DNA of 64,000 nucleotides, taken from assembly GCA_940671915.1 (NCBI GenBank), contig CALNVZ010003426.1, positions 47,447,954 to 47,511,953 of the forward strand, written 5' to 3'. Positions 12,861-27,171 of the stretch are shown here, in pieces. Below the pieces are notes generated by a model. It was not told the DNA's origin. It did not search any database and saw nothing but the letters and a program-made list of their open reading frames with translations. The stretch's first letter is position 1, and the number at the start of each line of letters is the position of its first letter. The translations under genes and the position numbers were made by a program. The DNA comes from Paracentrotus lividus (Eukaryota > Echinodermata > Echinoidea > Camarodonta > Echinidae).

Positions 12861-14339
12861 AATCGTTCACTTGAAAGGAAATTAGACCCCCCCCCCCGAA
12901 AAAAAAAAAAACGAAAAGAAAGAAAATAAAAAAATAGATAAATAATAAATAAAAAGATAGATAAATAGTAAAAATAAATAAAAACTAAATAATAATGATT
13001 TAAAAAAATGTCTCCATATTTCCAGACTAGACTTCAGGTTCAAGCGATACAGACAGGTATTTAATTTGCTTTTATACATTGTAATAATGGCATATACACA
13101 GCCCAAAAGGGTTCGATATATATCAACAGTACGTATTTAGTTTGGTTCCGTCACCAAACTTGTATTTGATATATTTGACATAATGATACATTATGATAAA
13201 AATATAAATATATAAAACAGGGAAAAATCTCATATTTTCCGACTTTCGGGGCATGGCCATTTGAAATACACAACACGTAGTTTGAACTACACGTAAATAA
13301 GAGTTGACTGAAGAAAAAAGGAAACATAAAATTTTATTTCTCTTTATTGCTTCCAACACCCAAACCCAAGTTGAATTCTATCAAGGAAATCATAAATAGG
13401 CCTTATGAACTAGAATGCCATGACTCATATCCTTAGACTTCTTTTTAGAGAAAGAGAGACAGATAGAATAACGTCAAAACGAGGACACACACATTCATGA
13501 CTTTTATTGCAATCGAGCAATCGAGCAAAATTTCTATCACAACCACAGTGTCGCTTCTACCGTTAAAGCATTATTTGACAAAACGCTTTATTTAGGATAA
13601 CAAAAGAACATCTGAACTGACAAGTTGAATACTTCGTAAATATTGCTGACTCAATGTTAAAATATCAATTTCTGTATTTCATGAATACTGATGTTCTCTG
13701 TTTTACTATAAAAGTGGTCTTGGTATCAACATGAGTAACAATAGATCACGCGGTGGAATAAATATCCTGCCAACCTTGGAGTCGAATAAAGACGACAAGA
13801 ATAGAATAGAAATATGCGGAGAGGAGGGAACCACAACGTCAATTTATGTCGTGATGACAATCGTCATAAAAGAATCATTTTATTGATAGAATATTGACAA
13901 ATCTACGAGTGGATGACGTTCCTCTGCACTTTGAGTGAACCTTTTTGATTCGTGACGCCGTTTTTTGTTCCTCTATCATCGATTTGTAGGGAAAATAGAA
14001 ACTGAGCATTCCTGCTTGACGCTTCGTTTCTGTCGATATGTCAAATTTTGCCCTATTTTTTATTATTTTTTTTTTGAGGGGGGAGGGAGCTCGTTACATG
14101 TTACAATATTTCGAATAGAATTTACACCGAAATAACTACACTCTTTGCTAAAAAAATTTAACGCTCCTCAATGAATGACACTTTCATGATATTAGGCCTC
14201 TGCATCTGAAACCTATACTGTTATCATGATTATTGTAAATTATCATTATTGTCTCATGCTTAAATAAAATCCACGATATTAGCTTATTCACATCTTCTGT
14301 TTGAAAAGTTAAAGAGAATATTCTTCAACACGCAATAGG

Positions 14340-15105
14340 AAGAATTATATAGATATTATTCATCACATGTCATAACGATTGTATTTAAATCATACTACAC
14401 CATCCAAAACCTCACGTCAAATGCCATGTAATGAATATTAGCCATGCAATCATAATCATCGATGAGTGATCAATTTGACTTTGAGATTAGAAGCTGATAG
14501 CTTGCTGATAACTTCATATAAAAATGTCTGACCATCCCTTTGGATTGAAACACAAAATATATTATATCACATTATATTACTCTATAGGGGAAAGAACGAC
14601 AAAAATATTACTAGAGTATGGGCTAGACAGATAATAATTTCATATCAATACGATTGTATTCAAAATCGTACCAGTCATTCAATACATGTCACCAATCACA
14701 TACATTCGGCATGCCTTGATGTGTACTCAATTTGACTTTAAGATTAGAAACAAATAGCCTCCTCAGTGACAATTTTTAAAAAATAGATTTGATTATTTCT
14801 GTGGTTCGTGCAATAAAAATACATGAATTTGAAAAGCATAAAATACTTAACATAAAATGAGTTAAATCATAATTATTAATTACTGAGAGAACGTAAAGAT
14901 TGCCAGATTGTAGCTAGACAGTATAGTTTCGAAATATTACAATCGAATTGATATGATATCTGTCATCCCACACTTAGGGCCAAATACCATGCAATGCATA
15001 GTTGCCATGCCTCAATAATTATTGCAAGTGCTCAATTAGACTTTGAGATAGATATTGATCATGTAGATCGCCTTCTGACAAATCCTTTTGCATTTCTGAT
15101 TACCC
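14340..15105. repeat. Three-copy diverged tandem repeat, unit about 256-307 bp
   Basis: The block CTCAATTTGACTTTGAGATTAGAA recurs with changes at about 14468, 14724 and 15031. Before each copy come a GATTGTATT or TACAATCG block, a TGCCATG(T/C) block and a CATGC(C/A) block. Confidence 0.7.
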
Positions 15106-15306
15106 CAAGCGGTTTTTGGCAATATATAGTATATAAAGATACGTTTCAATCCACAGGTTGAAATAAATCTCCCTCCTCAAAGAAAAAAGAAATAAAAAGC
15201 AAAACAAACAAACAAACAACAACAATAAAAAGCAAACGAAAAAAAAAATGGAAAAGAAACAGAAAAGTTGGAGAAAAAGAATAATGAACTTTTGTTCAAT
15301 ACAATT

Positions 15307-15310
<4 letters not shown>

Positions 15311-15352
<42 letters not shown>
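15311..15352. repeat. 42-base poly(A)
   Basis: An uninterrupted run of A, preceded by an A-rich stretch from 15175. It could be a retroposon tail, but no element body was recognised. Confidence 0.9.
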
Positions 15353-15354
<2 letters not shown>

Positions 15355-18300
15355 GGTGGAAACAACAACGGTGGAAATGTATAAGGAGAAGATTTATCTT
15401 TAATGATGCCAGTGTTATTTACTAATCTCGTCAAACCTAGTTTTAATTCGACCCCTTTGCGATGTACATGCATAAACAATTCATAAGGGCAATTCCATGA
15501 ATTATGGGGACACTTTCAAAAAAAAGAAGTCAGTCTCCTAAGTTAATTATCAAATTTATCACTAATCTGATTCCGTGGATGTTCGAGAATAACAAAAGTC
15601 TTTCATATTCAGTTTTTTTTTAAAGTCACTTTCGTTAATATCTTCAAGATCTCAAACTATCATTAAAATGGTACATGTGGGACTGGGGACAATAAATTTC
15701 ACAAAAATGCAATTTACACAATATTCGTTTAATATTTCTCCTTGCAAATTTCGCTAAAAGGGAAAGGATGAACACATTTCCATATTTCACAGGCTATTGT
15801 CATATTTGATGGATTACCAGGGGGTGAAATGACCTCTAGAAGTTCACTGGACAAAATATAACGTAACTAACTGTAACGCAATTAACCACGTTTTTGTTGT
15901 TTCTACAGAAAAATATCAAGCTATTCATGAAATATAGTATATCACATGGCTTGCCAACTCATCAGCAATAGCATTAAAGGGATTAAGTAGCTTTCAAAAA
16001 CAAGAGCAATTATATCAAGATTAATAAAATTATATTGCTCCAACAGTAAAAACAAACTACTGAAAGTTTCAGATCAAATGGAAGTCATTTACTACCTTAA
16101 AACAGTGTAACAAACAATGCCAAGCATACAGCCGAACACTAGTACCCTCATGCTGAGAGCACACCAGGCCGCTAGAGACGGGGGACTTTACAACAGGAAA
16201 TGGGTGTGTGGAAAAGCACATGGTTTTATAAACCATCCGGTGTTGGTTTATAAATTTTGAGTATGAAATCACTGATATCTCGAAGGTAAAGCAAGCAATT
16301 AGCTTGCAATTTTGAAGAGATACCAGACTGACCTAAGTGTTTATAATTATGTTGGCAAAATAAGCTAAATCGAATAAATGTGATTTGAATATCATTCAAT
16401 GTTACTGCATCCCTTTAATATCTCAGTTTGTTTTAGATGAACGTAGTTTTCGAGGAATTTTATGGTCAAAATCAGTCCCCAAAAAACCATGTCCACTTTT
16501 GGTAACGTAACTTACCAAAGTTTAAGTGCCTGTTGTTACTTATTGAAACATGCCTCATGATTCTCATTGATGATGTGAAGTAGGGTTGGCCTATAGGTAT
16601 TGACACCACGAAAATTGGAAAATAATATCCAAGCATCTTTACGTTAGAAGCCATCCTTAGCGAACTCTGTACCATAATATGTAACGAAACTAATCATGGA
16701 ATTGCCCACAATGCCACTTCTCATTTTCAAATATAATCTTACAAATTACCTGATCATGGCGTTTAGACATATTTAGTGTCAATAAAAGTTCAGACTATAT
16801 CCCAAGCATAATTGCAACGTAATTTGAAACACATTTCCTTTCGCTTTATTGCAATTTAGAATTCAAATGTCTAATGGGTATGGTGGGGGAGAGCAGAGAC
16901 TTTGCTATACCTTTTAAATAAAGGAGGGATGTGGCGTCGAACCAAATTTGTAGAAAGTGTTCAAGACAAGTCACAATCAAGCGAATGGGATTGTCCTGTA
17001 TAAACTTTCAAGTTTATGAAAAAAAAAATTATGGTATAAAGAAGGAGGGGCGGGCGGACATAGGGGAGGGGGTGGCAGCTGGCACCCTTGCCCCTCCTTC
17101 TTTATAAAATGGATGCCCAGGGTCCAGAGCAGAAGCACTCATTTCTGATCCCTTATGAAAGATTCACAAGGGAGTAATCAAGATACTAGTACCTTATCTC
17201 CATATCTCAATTACCAACCAGAATTATATTCAGCCGCACGTTTGTACTTGTAAAGCCAAGGAACATTAGCATGATTAGTCCGACAGGTTTGAGAAGTTAA
17301 AGTGAGGCGTTGTAGTGCTCCTAGGTTGTTGTTGTTTTTTTCCCATGTATTTATTGTTTTGATTAACCTTTTTGTTGGAAAACTCTAATTATTTGCTTCG
17401 ATATTAGTACATTGGAAAATTTAAGCAAGACACTAATTTCATGTTGTTATGTGTCCTTTTCAGTTTGATTCCAGAAAAGTACCTACGAAACGTTAGGTAA
17501 TTATAAAATAAAAGAATCCCCACGCACCCATAAAAAATAGTATGGATAAATGAATAATTCGTGCTATAAAGAGATAAAAGAAGAGGGGAAAAAATCCATC
17601 AGAAACGAAATAACATGTGTAATGTATTCGAAAAGTAAAAGATAATACAATCAGTCCCTGGTGAAACTAGAATTTACTGGAAAAAAGCTCCAGTCATTAA
17701 TTATTTGTTCTTGTGAGCATGAAAGACCAGCAGCAACGGCAACGGAAGCAACGGCTACCAGCCGTATACACCTGTATCTTTCTGATATCTGTATATATCT
17801 TTCTGATTTTTCTGATGTTTTACTTTGTATGCAATTTCATATAATTTTTATTTAACGGAAAGAAAAACAAAATCATATTGCAAACAATGCTTAATATACA
17901 GGTCTGTTTAATATTATACATACACTCGATAATACCTTTAAGATGCCTAGGGTAAAGGGAAGGGGGGGGGCAAGTAGAAAGCGGTCATCGTGCTAAAAAG
18001 TAGGGTCGATAATATGTATCAAGTATTACTTATCATATGATATCCTCCAAGGAGTGAAGGGAAGAGCCAATCTATTTGCAATTGGAGAAAGAAGCAAAGA
18101 GGGGACGGAAGGAAAGTGAATGTTTCAAAGTACATGTAAATTGAAATTTCTGGTCATTGAGATTGAATTGTATAGAAACTGTCTCAAGGAGATATTAAAA
18201 GAGTATGAGTACAATGCACCTGTATGTTTGTGGAATCACCAAATTGATATGCAAAATTAACTACATAACTTACGTAATACATAATTACAAAGGGAAAATA

Positions 18301-19768
18301 TGGACAGTGAATTATTAATGAAGATTTCCCCATTCACATAACATTTCGGTAGTTGGCATACTCCCCAAAGTGGGAATTGAGTTAACGGAACAAACGATGG
18401 CTTACGGGACATTCATTGAATATTATGTATTTTCACCTTGATTGCCACCAACACTTTTCTACCAAGATTGTTGAATTTTGTTTTCTGAATTACGATGAAT
18501 GTCCTGTGATGTAGCAGATGCCATTTCTTTATGGAGACATTAGAATCTTGATGGATACTACCTTTAAGTGGGATGTCTGTCGCCTCCTGGTTATCCAAGA
18601 TCCTTTACAAGTGAATATTCAGGGGTAAGGACTCCCTCTGGAGGGTATCAAGTGGTCACACCTGACACCCAATGGTTCAGTCATACCTAGTCGTTTAACC
18701 ATCAAGACCGAACCAAATTCTGCATTACCCTCAATGGACAAACTTTGCGGAATTGGGGGACGGTTAAGCGGTGTGCCTGAGGAACAGAAGAGAAGGAACA
18801 GCGGAGAAACAATAGCACCAGAGATGAGTACTTAAGACAAGTGAAGTTTGTGATCATGCATGACCTTTATAAACTAAGTACAATCATTACATGAAGGGTG
18901 AGAGGGATATGAAGGGGGTGGATATCTCTGGGGGTATATTTGGAGTTAATTTGTCGATCTATCTCGATTGCTGTTAGGAGAGAAAATACAAGGTGGCGTT
19001 TATGCCTTCAAGGAATAGTACTAAGACAAGCATGATTGTGATCATGCTATGTGTGCATAAACTTGTTGCTGTACTGCTAGAGTGAACTTACAGGTAAATA
19101 CGTTGATTATTATTATTATATTGATTATATTATTGATAATGACGACGTAATATAGTACAAAAGGAAATTAAAATGGAGGACAGATACATGATGAGTGTAT
19201 AAATAAGCAAAAAATAAAAAATAAAGAAAATAAATAAATAGTAATAAATAAAGACAAAAAATAGTTGAACAATTAGTTTGTATGTTGACATGAAAAGCAA
19301 AAACGGTCAAATTATAAATACCGTCAAATTATATCTCGACTTTTGATTAATCTGTTTGTAATAAAGAGAATTGGATATAAAAGTCAGGTCATTCACTCGC
19401 CATCGCCATTATGATCATCTTATGATAAAGTTCCATGTTACCATGGTAACGGGATGACATTCTAAGAAAAAAAAATCCTTATATTGCCCAGAGTGTTTCG
19501 CGGTGGATCCTATTACTTTGGTGATATATAAAACGTGGTTTTCAAGCACTGATGGCGTCCCTAGCCATTTCATCTTATGTTAACTATGTTAACGGATCCC
19601 TGTTTCCACACGCTAGCTCTTCGAGGTCTAGTTCTGCTTGAATTATTTATTGAGACCCATATCTGATATCGTTGTACTTTTAGAGTTAGAAGGTGGTTAT
19701 AGCTCTATGAAAAAGGCACATGAGTTAACGTCCTTCTGGTCTTTAGCAGACACCTTCTGTTGAGTATA
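15353..19768. other. No gene seen
   Basis: AT-rich unique-looking sequence with one hairpin (17035-17106). ORFs are all below 70 codons and have no splice-supported context. Confidence 0.5.
17035..17106. repeat. Hairpin with G/C-run arms
   Basis: TATAAAGAAGGAGGGGC (17035) pairs with GCCCCTCCTTCTTTATA (ending 17106). The loop is GC-rich. Both arms carry four-G or four-C runs. Confidence 0.75.
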
Positions 19769-20255
19769 CAGTGCGTATCAAAAAAAGGTAATCCATTTTT
19801 AGATGTCCCATATTCTAAGCGCGTTTGTTTTGCTGTTCATTTGTAACATAATTATAATTAAAGACGAACCCTTCAACTTCCCAATGATACATTTCCCAAA
19901 TCATAAATTTGAAGCATAATTGAGAAAATTACAAATGATGATGACAGGAACAGAATTTATTTCCCCATGTTTTAAGAAAATGAAAGAAGAATTAGTGACT
20001 TCTTATGAATTTGATTACGTGCAATGATGTGTGACTCCTTTAAAAACATCTGCTCAGTCTTTGATCCTTTGACAAAAACTTGGAAAATGGATTGTATACC
20101 TCTCACCTTCATTTGAAATTTATTCGCTAACGCGTTACGTTTATCATTCAAGAAAGGTATCATTGTAAATGTGAGGAGTTTGACTTCAATATTAATAGAT
20201 GAGGTGGAAATATTGCCCCTCCAAAAATGGATAACCTTTTTTTCGATACGCACCG
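19769..20255. mobile_element. Second TA-flanked MITE family, full copy
   Basis: The left end CAGTGCGTATCAAAAAAAGG is the near-inverse of the right end (CCTTTTTTTCGATACGCACCG). TA precedes the left end (19767-19768); the right flank is mutated (GATAA). TIRs extend about 30 bp with one or two changes. Internal ORFs are unrelated to any transposase I know. Confidence 0.75.
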
Positions 20256-21799
20256 GATAAACTACAGCTCTGTGGCGTTTTCTTGGAAGTGAAAATGGCG
20301 CCTTTTAACATGTCCAAACGATCACATGGACACGTATAGAGGCGATACATCCGCACGCATTGGTCCCAAGGGGTGTAAGGTGCACCCATACAATGGCTAT
20401 CAATGAGGCCATCGTTACGGTTACTTAGTAAAGCAAAAATAGGTGATTTTTTTTTTCTTCTTCATGCCTTCCTTTTGCAAGAATCAAGGTGGAAGATGGA
20501 AAAGTTGAATTTTGCCATGGAGATGATCTCCCTGAAGAAGCTTCCGTAATCAAACGTCAAAATGGAAGTAACCTAAAGGCATACTAGTATTTTCTAAGGT
20601 GAACTCTTTTCTTGGCCACAAAAGACAAACCAGGATGATTATTTATTTTCTAGTTTACTTCTTTACCTAAGAATAAACAAATAAATCGTAGGTAGTATTC
20701 CAAACATTTCTATGGCAAGTTCCTTTAAGATTTAACATTTCCCCTTTAATAAAGACATATATTAAGGAGAACAGGTAAGACGTTATTATTACGAAAGAAG
20801 AAGAAGACAGGCAATATGAACAAGAGAGAAGAAGCCGTATATCTTTAAAATTTGTAACAACACTATGGAAATTTTGTTTACATTGTGATTGGCAGAACCA
20901 CAAATCTTACGCTCACTGCTCTTCATGCATCTCCCTTGATTTTGTTTGTCTACTCGATTACATCAATTGTTTGATTTATCTTCTTCAAACAGTCATATTG
21001 ATTTAACACTTAATAAACATTCGAGTAGACGCAACACCGAATGATTAGATTGGCTTTATCTGCTACATGTACATGTATATTTCTTCGAATGTAATACATT
21101 CTGATATATGCATTTAATATTTTCATGTAAATTATATGATTGGATAATATACTTCATAACAAAAAAAAAAAGGATAAATCAACGGACAAAAAAATAAATA
21201 AATAAATAAAAAAATAATTTAAAAAAATTAATAAATAATAATCATCAGTATAAAACTGTGTATCATTGAAATAGATCAGCACATCTATTATATTGAATGG
21301 TATATTCTACTTGATTTGCATGGCAATGAAGGTAGTAATACAAATTGCTGTTGTACTCTCTTTCGTCGAAAGAAATTATAAGGACCTTGTTGTAAATAGC
21401 GTTACTGTACACGTCACATCTACAAACTTCAAAGACTCAACGCAATCATCCGTTTTTGCATATGAATTTTGATTTATTAGCTACATCCATATAGCTTGTA
21501 TAGAAAACACAAAATTCGTGTACTAAATTGTCATCGGATGCGTCCAAATTCGGGAAATTAGCATTCGATCGTAGGAACGAGACATGCCAGATGAGCAACT
21601 TTCTGAACTAATAGTGCAGATTATGGCGAAGAAAGGTCATTGCCCCTCTATCAATACAAGGTTACTGCACTATAATTTGTTACCATAGACATGAATTTAT
21701 CACTATAACCAGTCTGCCACGGTTTTTAAAGTCCTAAGTGGATTTTGAGAGTGCTCTCGTGTTCGTCACCTTGGTCAACGAGAAAGTCCCTTCAAATAT

Positions 21800-22370
21800 A
21801 GCCTTTCATGTGAAAGATTTTATTATATGAAGATTTCATTATCATCAATGTAATGGATGGTGTGTGTAATGCATTTTTGGTCTGGTAGGCAAATTGAATA
21901 AAGGGGAACATTTTTTACATCCATTATGTCTTTAAGGGGTGACTCATATTTACATTATCAAATAGAAGATGAAGTACTTTCGCGTGTTTGAAGTGTTCAA
22001 TTATGGTGTGTGAACATAGAACATGAACATTATAGCATGAATATAAATATGTACATTATGTATATGTATCTCCATCAGGCTTCCAGGGAAATAAATTAAT
22101 ACGAAATATATAAATTCATCTCATTGTATTTATACAACTAGTAGTAGGAACAAAGTATCTTGAAATAACCATTTTCCATGGAAATGAATACATATTATAT
22201 TCTTTAAAATACAGATTTGCATGGTAAATGCATTGGTTGTCTGAAAGCCAAGGGGGTACGTCTTCACACCCCTTTTGTCTACCAGGGGTGACTCACATTG
22301 GTCATGTTGGTAGAGCATACATAGTGAAGATGAACTACCTTTGTGTGCGTGTGACATATCAGTCAATATA
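21800..22370. repeat. Two-copy tandem repeat, about 350 bp apart
   Basis: Sequence around 21865-22000 (TAATGCATT..TGGTCTG, AAGGGGTGACTCATATT, GAAGATGAAGTAC) recurs at 22225-22360 (AAATGCATTGGTTGTCTG, AGGGGTGACTCACATT, GAAGATGAACTAC). Confidence 0.6.
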
Positions 22371-22933
22371 GATGTCCTTTGATTAATGAGGGGTTCTGTT
22401 AACGGCGTATGGGTTAACCATTAATACATCCATGGTATTCACGTTACACTTTAACTGAGAGGTGTCATACATCCCATACACGTTTGGATTTACTTTGCGA
22501 TTGAACTTTATGTGTGACTTACTCCTAAACACATACATTATGTTTGATATTGATTATTTATTATTTATTAGGACATTTATTTAAAAATGTAGGTTAGACC
22601 TAACTTTAACCAATTTGAATGGGCACTCAACGTAAAGACACTTTCAGGAAATATTCTTCTCGGGGTCGTATCATCAAAATGTCGTATATCCCAGTGAGAA
22701 AATAAAATGAGAAGCTTACAGGATTTCGTACAAAAAAATCTAGGGGCACCAATGTTTTAGTGTTGATTACAATATGTATTATTTCTAGAAAGAATGTAAA
22801 AAGATGTAAAAAGATGAGAACGATATATTTGTTTGTGTTTTTTTGTCAATTTTAGTTTCCTTGCCACAGACTATAAATGACAAGATATTCAATATTACAT
22901 TACCATTGAGAAATAAACAATTTATAATACATA

Positions 22934-23047
22934 GAAGACATCTATTTTATTTATTTATTTATTTATTTTTTTTACTTTTTATTTTCTATTTTTTATTTTT
23001 TATTTATTTATTTTATTTTTTTTATTTATTTATTTATTTTTTTTTTT
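22934..23047. repeat. (TTTA)n-rich T tract
   Basis: ATTT/TTTA repeats with T runs; the overlapping 76-residue ORF is low-complexity. Confidence 0.9.
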
Positions 23048-23365
23048 GGGGCATATGCAGGGTGGTGGTATGAATTACAAGCAACTTATTGCGAATACAG
23101 CGAGGTAAAACTTATTTTGAAGTTTATATAATAACTTTGTGTGCCCTCTGCACGGGTCGCAGCCATCTTCATACACGAACGATGAATCAAAAATCCACCC
23201 GAGATGATTATCTAGAGCAAATTTGCAGCAGATGATATTCCTTACCTGGAAGGCAATTAATTTGTGAAGGTAATTGGTTGCCCTCTAGTTATCTCTTATG
23301 TCAATTTGATGTCATCCTTGCACCGTGTCGTGTCACCGCCCGAGTGTTGCACGAGATCTCTCTTT

Positions 23366-24330
23366 NNNNNNNNNNNNNNNNNNNNNNNNNNNNNNNNNNN
23401 NNNNNNNNNNNNNNNNNNNNNNNNNNNNNNNNNNNNNNNNNNNNNNNNNNNNNNNNNNNNNNNNNNNNNNNNNNNNNNNNNNNNNNNNNNNNNNNNNNNN
23501 NNNNNNNNNNNNNNNNNNNNNNNNNNNNNNNNNNNNNNNNNNNNNNNNNNNNNNNNNNNNNNNNNNNNNNNNNNNNNNNNNNNNNNNNNNNNNNNNNNNN
23601 NNNNNNNNNNNNNNNNNNNNNNNNNNNNNNNNNNNNNNNNNNNNNNNNNNNNNNNNNNNNNNNNNNNNNNNNNNNNNNNNNNNNNNNNNNNNNNNNNNNN
23701 NNNNNNNNNNNNNNNNNNNNNNNNNNNNNNNNNNNNNNNNNNNNNNNNNNNNNNNNNNNNNNNNNNNNNNNNNNNNNNNNNNNNNNNNNNNNNNNNNNNN
23801 NNNNNNNNNNNNNNNNNNNNNNNNNNNNNNNNNNNNNNNNNNNNNNNNNNNNNNNNNNNNNNNNNNNNNNNNNNNNNNNNNNNNNNNNNNNNNNNNNNNN
23901 NNNNNNNNNNNNNNNNNNNNNNNNNNNNNNNNNNNNNNNNNNNNNNNNNNNNNNNNNNNNNNNNNNNNNNNNNNNNNNNNNNNNNNNNNNNNNNNNNNNN
24001 NNNNNNNNNNNNNNNNNNNNNNNNNNNNNNNNNNNNNNNNNNNNNNNNNNNNNNNNNNNNNNNNNNNNNNNNNNNNNNNNNNNNNNNNNNNNNNNNNNNN
24101 NNNNNNNNNNNNNNNNNNNNNNNNNNNNNNNNNNNNNNNNNNNNNNNNNNNNNNNNNNNNNNNNNNNNNNNNNNNNNNNNNNNNNNNNNNNNNNNNNNNN
24201 NNNNNNNNNNNNNNNNNNNNNNNNNNNNNNNNNNNNNNNNNNNNNNNNNNNNNNNNNNNNNNNNNNNNNNNNNNNNNNNNNNNNNNNNNNNNNNNNNNNN
24301 NNNNNNNNNNNNNNNNNNNNNNNNNNNNNN
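23366..24330. other. Assembly gap (965 N)
   Basis: A run of N. Frames that cross it are artefacts. Confidence 1.
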
Positions 24331-25997
24331 TTTCGTTTTCTCTCAATAAGTCGTTGAAAGTTGAGGGAGTTTTGACTACCAAACCAACTTTATAAAGACT
24401 TGTTACGTTTCCTTTTTGATAGTCTTACACAGCTAGCAGTGGCGTAGATAGCGGTATGGAGAGGGGAGGGGTGAACGGCCCCCCTTTATTTTTATTTTTC
24501 TCCCAGGGAGTCGCTGGATTTAGAGGGGGCTTTTTGGTGTTGGTGGTTATATGATTTTTTTTTCTCAATCGGAAACTAAGATTTTACTCTTACCGCTAAA
24601 TCTGCAACCGGAACACATTTTTCTACCTTTGTTTGATCATCTGTCACCAAATTTCTAAATCAGAGGACAAAAATCAGAATTTCAAAATCAGAAGATCAGT
24701 TTCTAACATGTGCATTTTTTTTATGTCGAAATTACTGCATTTTTGTCGGAAAGATCACTTCGACGCCTCCCTCTCTCTCAAAAATGGTCCAGCAATGCCG
24801 CTGACATTAAGCTTTCGTGGTGCATCAAGAACTACAAGACCAGGGGCGCTAGCATGATTTCAGATGACACGACCGATATGTATCATAATTTGCCCGAAGG
24901 TACTTCTGACCTTTCATACATCGCGCCATCAACTCTGTAATGTGTTTCTCTTGGGAGTACAGCAAGAACGACACAACTTTGTTTTCAATCATGTAACAAA
25001 ATAATGTGTTCATCCAGGATGACTCTGCTCAAAGGCGAAAGTCACCTCATTAATACAATAAGGAAATCCAGGACTCTGGAAAAACACATTGAGAAAACTT
25101 GTGCTCTGTTCCCATTGGAGTATGTTTGCTTCATCAGAAATACCATATTTCGTAATGCGCGTTTCGGCGCAGTGTGGCGCGCAGTAAACCGTGCTTTGTA
25201 GATTCACTTTACACACCTTCTAATATTGTTGACAAAATATCGTCGTATGGGAACAGCCCTCTAGTTTTTCTTCGCCTGTGGATGATATTCTTATCTTCAT
25301 ACACTGAAGCAAGATTAAGTCAATCCATTCATTTTTTAGTAGTCCCTTTTTAATCATGTCTCTCTTGAGATAACTTTATGTACCTCCATGACAGCGTAGT
25401 CAGCGAAGGAACGTGGTAACATGGACGAACGGCGACTCCAAGAGAGAAGAAATCTGTAATATTCCGATGGCAGATTATTCGAAGATTGAAAATACTAATC
25501 AATAGCTATGGTGGTAATGATTGCTGATAAGGGTCTTAAACAATAATATCAGAATCAAGTAAGAATTATTGCCGGGTTATTCGTTTTTGCTATAAATGCC
25601 TGACAGAAATGTGTCCGACCTCGTCCAATTGGTTACGGTCTGTCGATAGTCATTATTAACTAATCTCTTTTCGATGTCTCATCACATGAATTACTTAAAC
25701 TCAATTTTGGCCTTTTCTATAGTGTATAAAAAGTAGGTTAGGGTCGGTCCATTTTATCATAATTATCTCATATACAGGACGATCATTTGTTGTATTATAA
25801 CCGGGGTTACTTGTACATGCTATCAAGCTGTATGCGACCTGCCACGTGTTCGACCAGGCTTGTGAGGTCTTCGTCAGAAATGTAAGATACAGAATCATAG
25901 CAAAGAATGGTCACGCTAACGAGAGCTCAACATAAAGCTGATGTGGATTTAACGAATCCCAATGTGCCTTGGTTAGATTTAAGCGAAATAATTATTA

Positions 25998-26162
25998 GCC
26001 AGGCAGCCAGCTCGGTTTGGGTTAGCTGAACGAGGTACCAGTAGTAAAGTATTGGAATATATGGGGAGGAATCCCACATTTACTAAACCCAACGTCTGGC
26101 AGTGCATCTCTGCTGCATAAGGTCCCTACAGCCGGGGGCGTCCAAAATGAGTGCCCATTCTA

Positions 26163-26202
<40 letters not shown>

Positions 26203-27169
26203 ATAATAAATTTTGAATAAAAATAGCAGAATTCATTTTCTAAACACACTAACTCTGATGTCAAAATAAAGAGTATTAAAAACATTGATGTTTGTAACTT
26301 TTCTAAAAACTACCTACGTGCATGTGAATGATGCTGTAAAAAGAAGGGAGTTATATCTTATTCCGATAAAGAATTATGATTAGATAAAGTCAGGAACGCA
26401 ATATAGACAAAATTCAACAATTTGCCCCGTGACTGAGAATAACACCATATCCGCACGTGTATTATGAAAAGCTGATTGTATGCGATGGCTGTGAGTAGGC
26501 AAACAAAAGTGCCAAAAATGCGGAACATTACGTACAAGTTTTCGATACTTGTTTTGTCTGCTAAGTAAAAGCTATCGCATGTTATCGGCCTTTCCTAATA
26601 CACGTACGGGTATGGGATTCTTCTTCGATACGGGGCAAATTGTTGATTTTTGTCTATATTGCGTTCCTGACTTTAGCTCATCATAATTCTTTATCGGAAT
26701 AGGATATAACTCCCTTCTTTTTACAGCATCATTCACATGCACGTAGGTAGGTTTTAGAAAAGTTACAAACATCAATGTTTTATACAACTATTTATTAAAA
26801 ATTGTTGAAAAAGGAAAAAAAAAAATTTCGTAAAAAAGTGAGAAAAAAACATTTCTTCATCAAAACTTTCACTGTTTTCGATTTCAGTCTGATTTCAAAA
26901 TGACACAAGCGTTAAGACAATTTAATACTCTTTATTTTGACATCAGAGTTAGTGTGTTTAGAAAATGAATTCTGCTATTTTTATTCAAAATAGATTTTTT
27001 TTTGTAAAATGGGCACTCATTTTAGACGCCCCCGGCTGTAGGGACCTTATGCAGCAGAGATGCAATGCCAGACGTTGGGTTTAGTAAATGTGGGATTCCT
27101 CCCCATATATTCCAATACTTTACTATTGGTACCTCGTTCAGCTAACCCAAACCGAGCTAGCTGCCTGAC
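25998..27169. mobile_element. 1.17-kb fold-back element, palindromic almost to its centre, TA-flanked
   Basis: The left end (GCCAGGCAGCCAGCTCGG) is the inverse of the right end (CCGAGCTAGCTGCCTGAC), with TA on both sides (25996-25997 and 27170-27171). The arms stay complementary through the whole element, including ACGTGTATTATGAAAAGCTG near 26455 against CTTTCCTAATACACGT near 26593, leaving a loop of only some tens of bases. The right arm has about 150 bp (around 26780-26935) missing from the left arm. The left arm has a 37-base poly(A). There is no coding capacity. TA target duplication suggests mobilisation by a Tc1/mariner-type transposase (inference). Confidence 0.85.
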
Positions 27170-27171
27170 TA

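Larger units (their letters stand above)
9806..14339. other. No supported gene apart from the doubtful exon at 12631
   Basis: AT-rich DNA with a (TA)n, G runs, a GA tract at 11680-11705 and an A-rich tract at 12887-12990. The 130-residue ORF at 10016-10408 has AT-driven composition and no recognisable motif. Confidence 0.5.
20256..25997. other. No gene seen; includes repeat pair and gap
   Basis: A-rich (21160-21240) and T-rich tracts, the two-copy repeat and the N gap. The stretch at 25148-25225 resembles 5010-5098 (shared CGTAATGCGC, GTGTGGCG and TTCACTTT.CACACC), probably an old dispersed repeat. Confidence 0.45.

Noticed and set aside
23264..24395. Four overlapping ORFs of about 350 codons
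   Set aside because: They consist almost entirely of N from the assembly gap.
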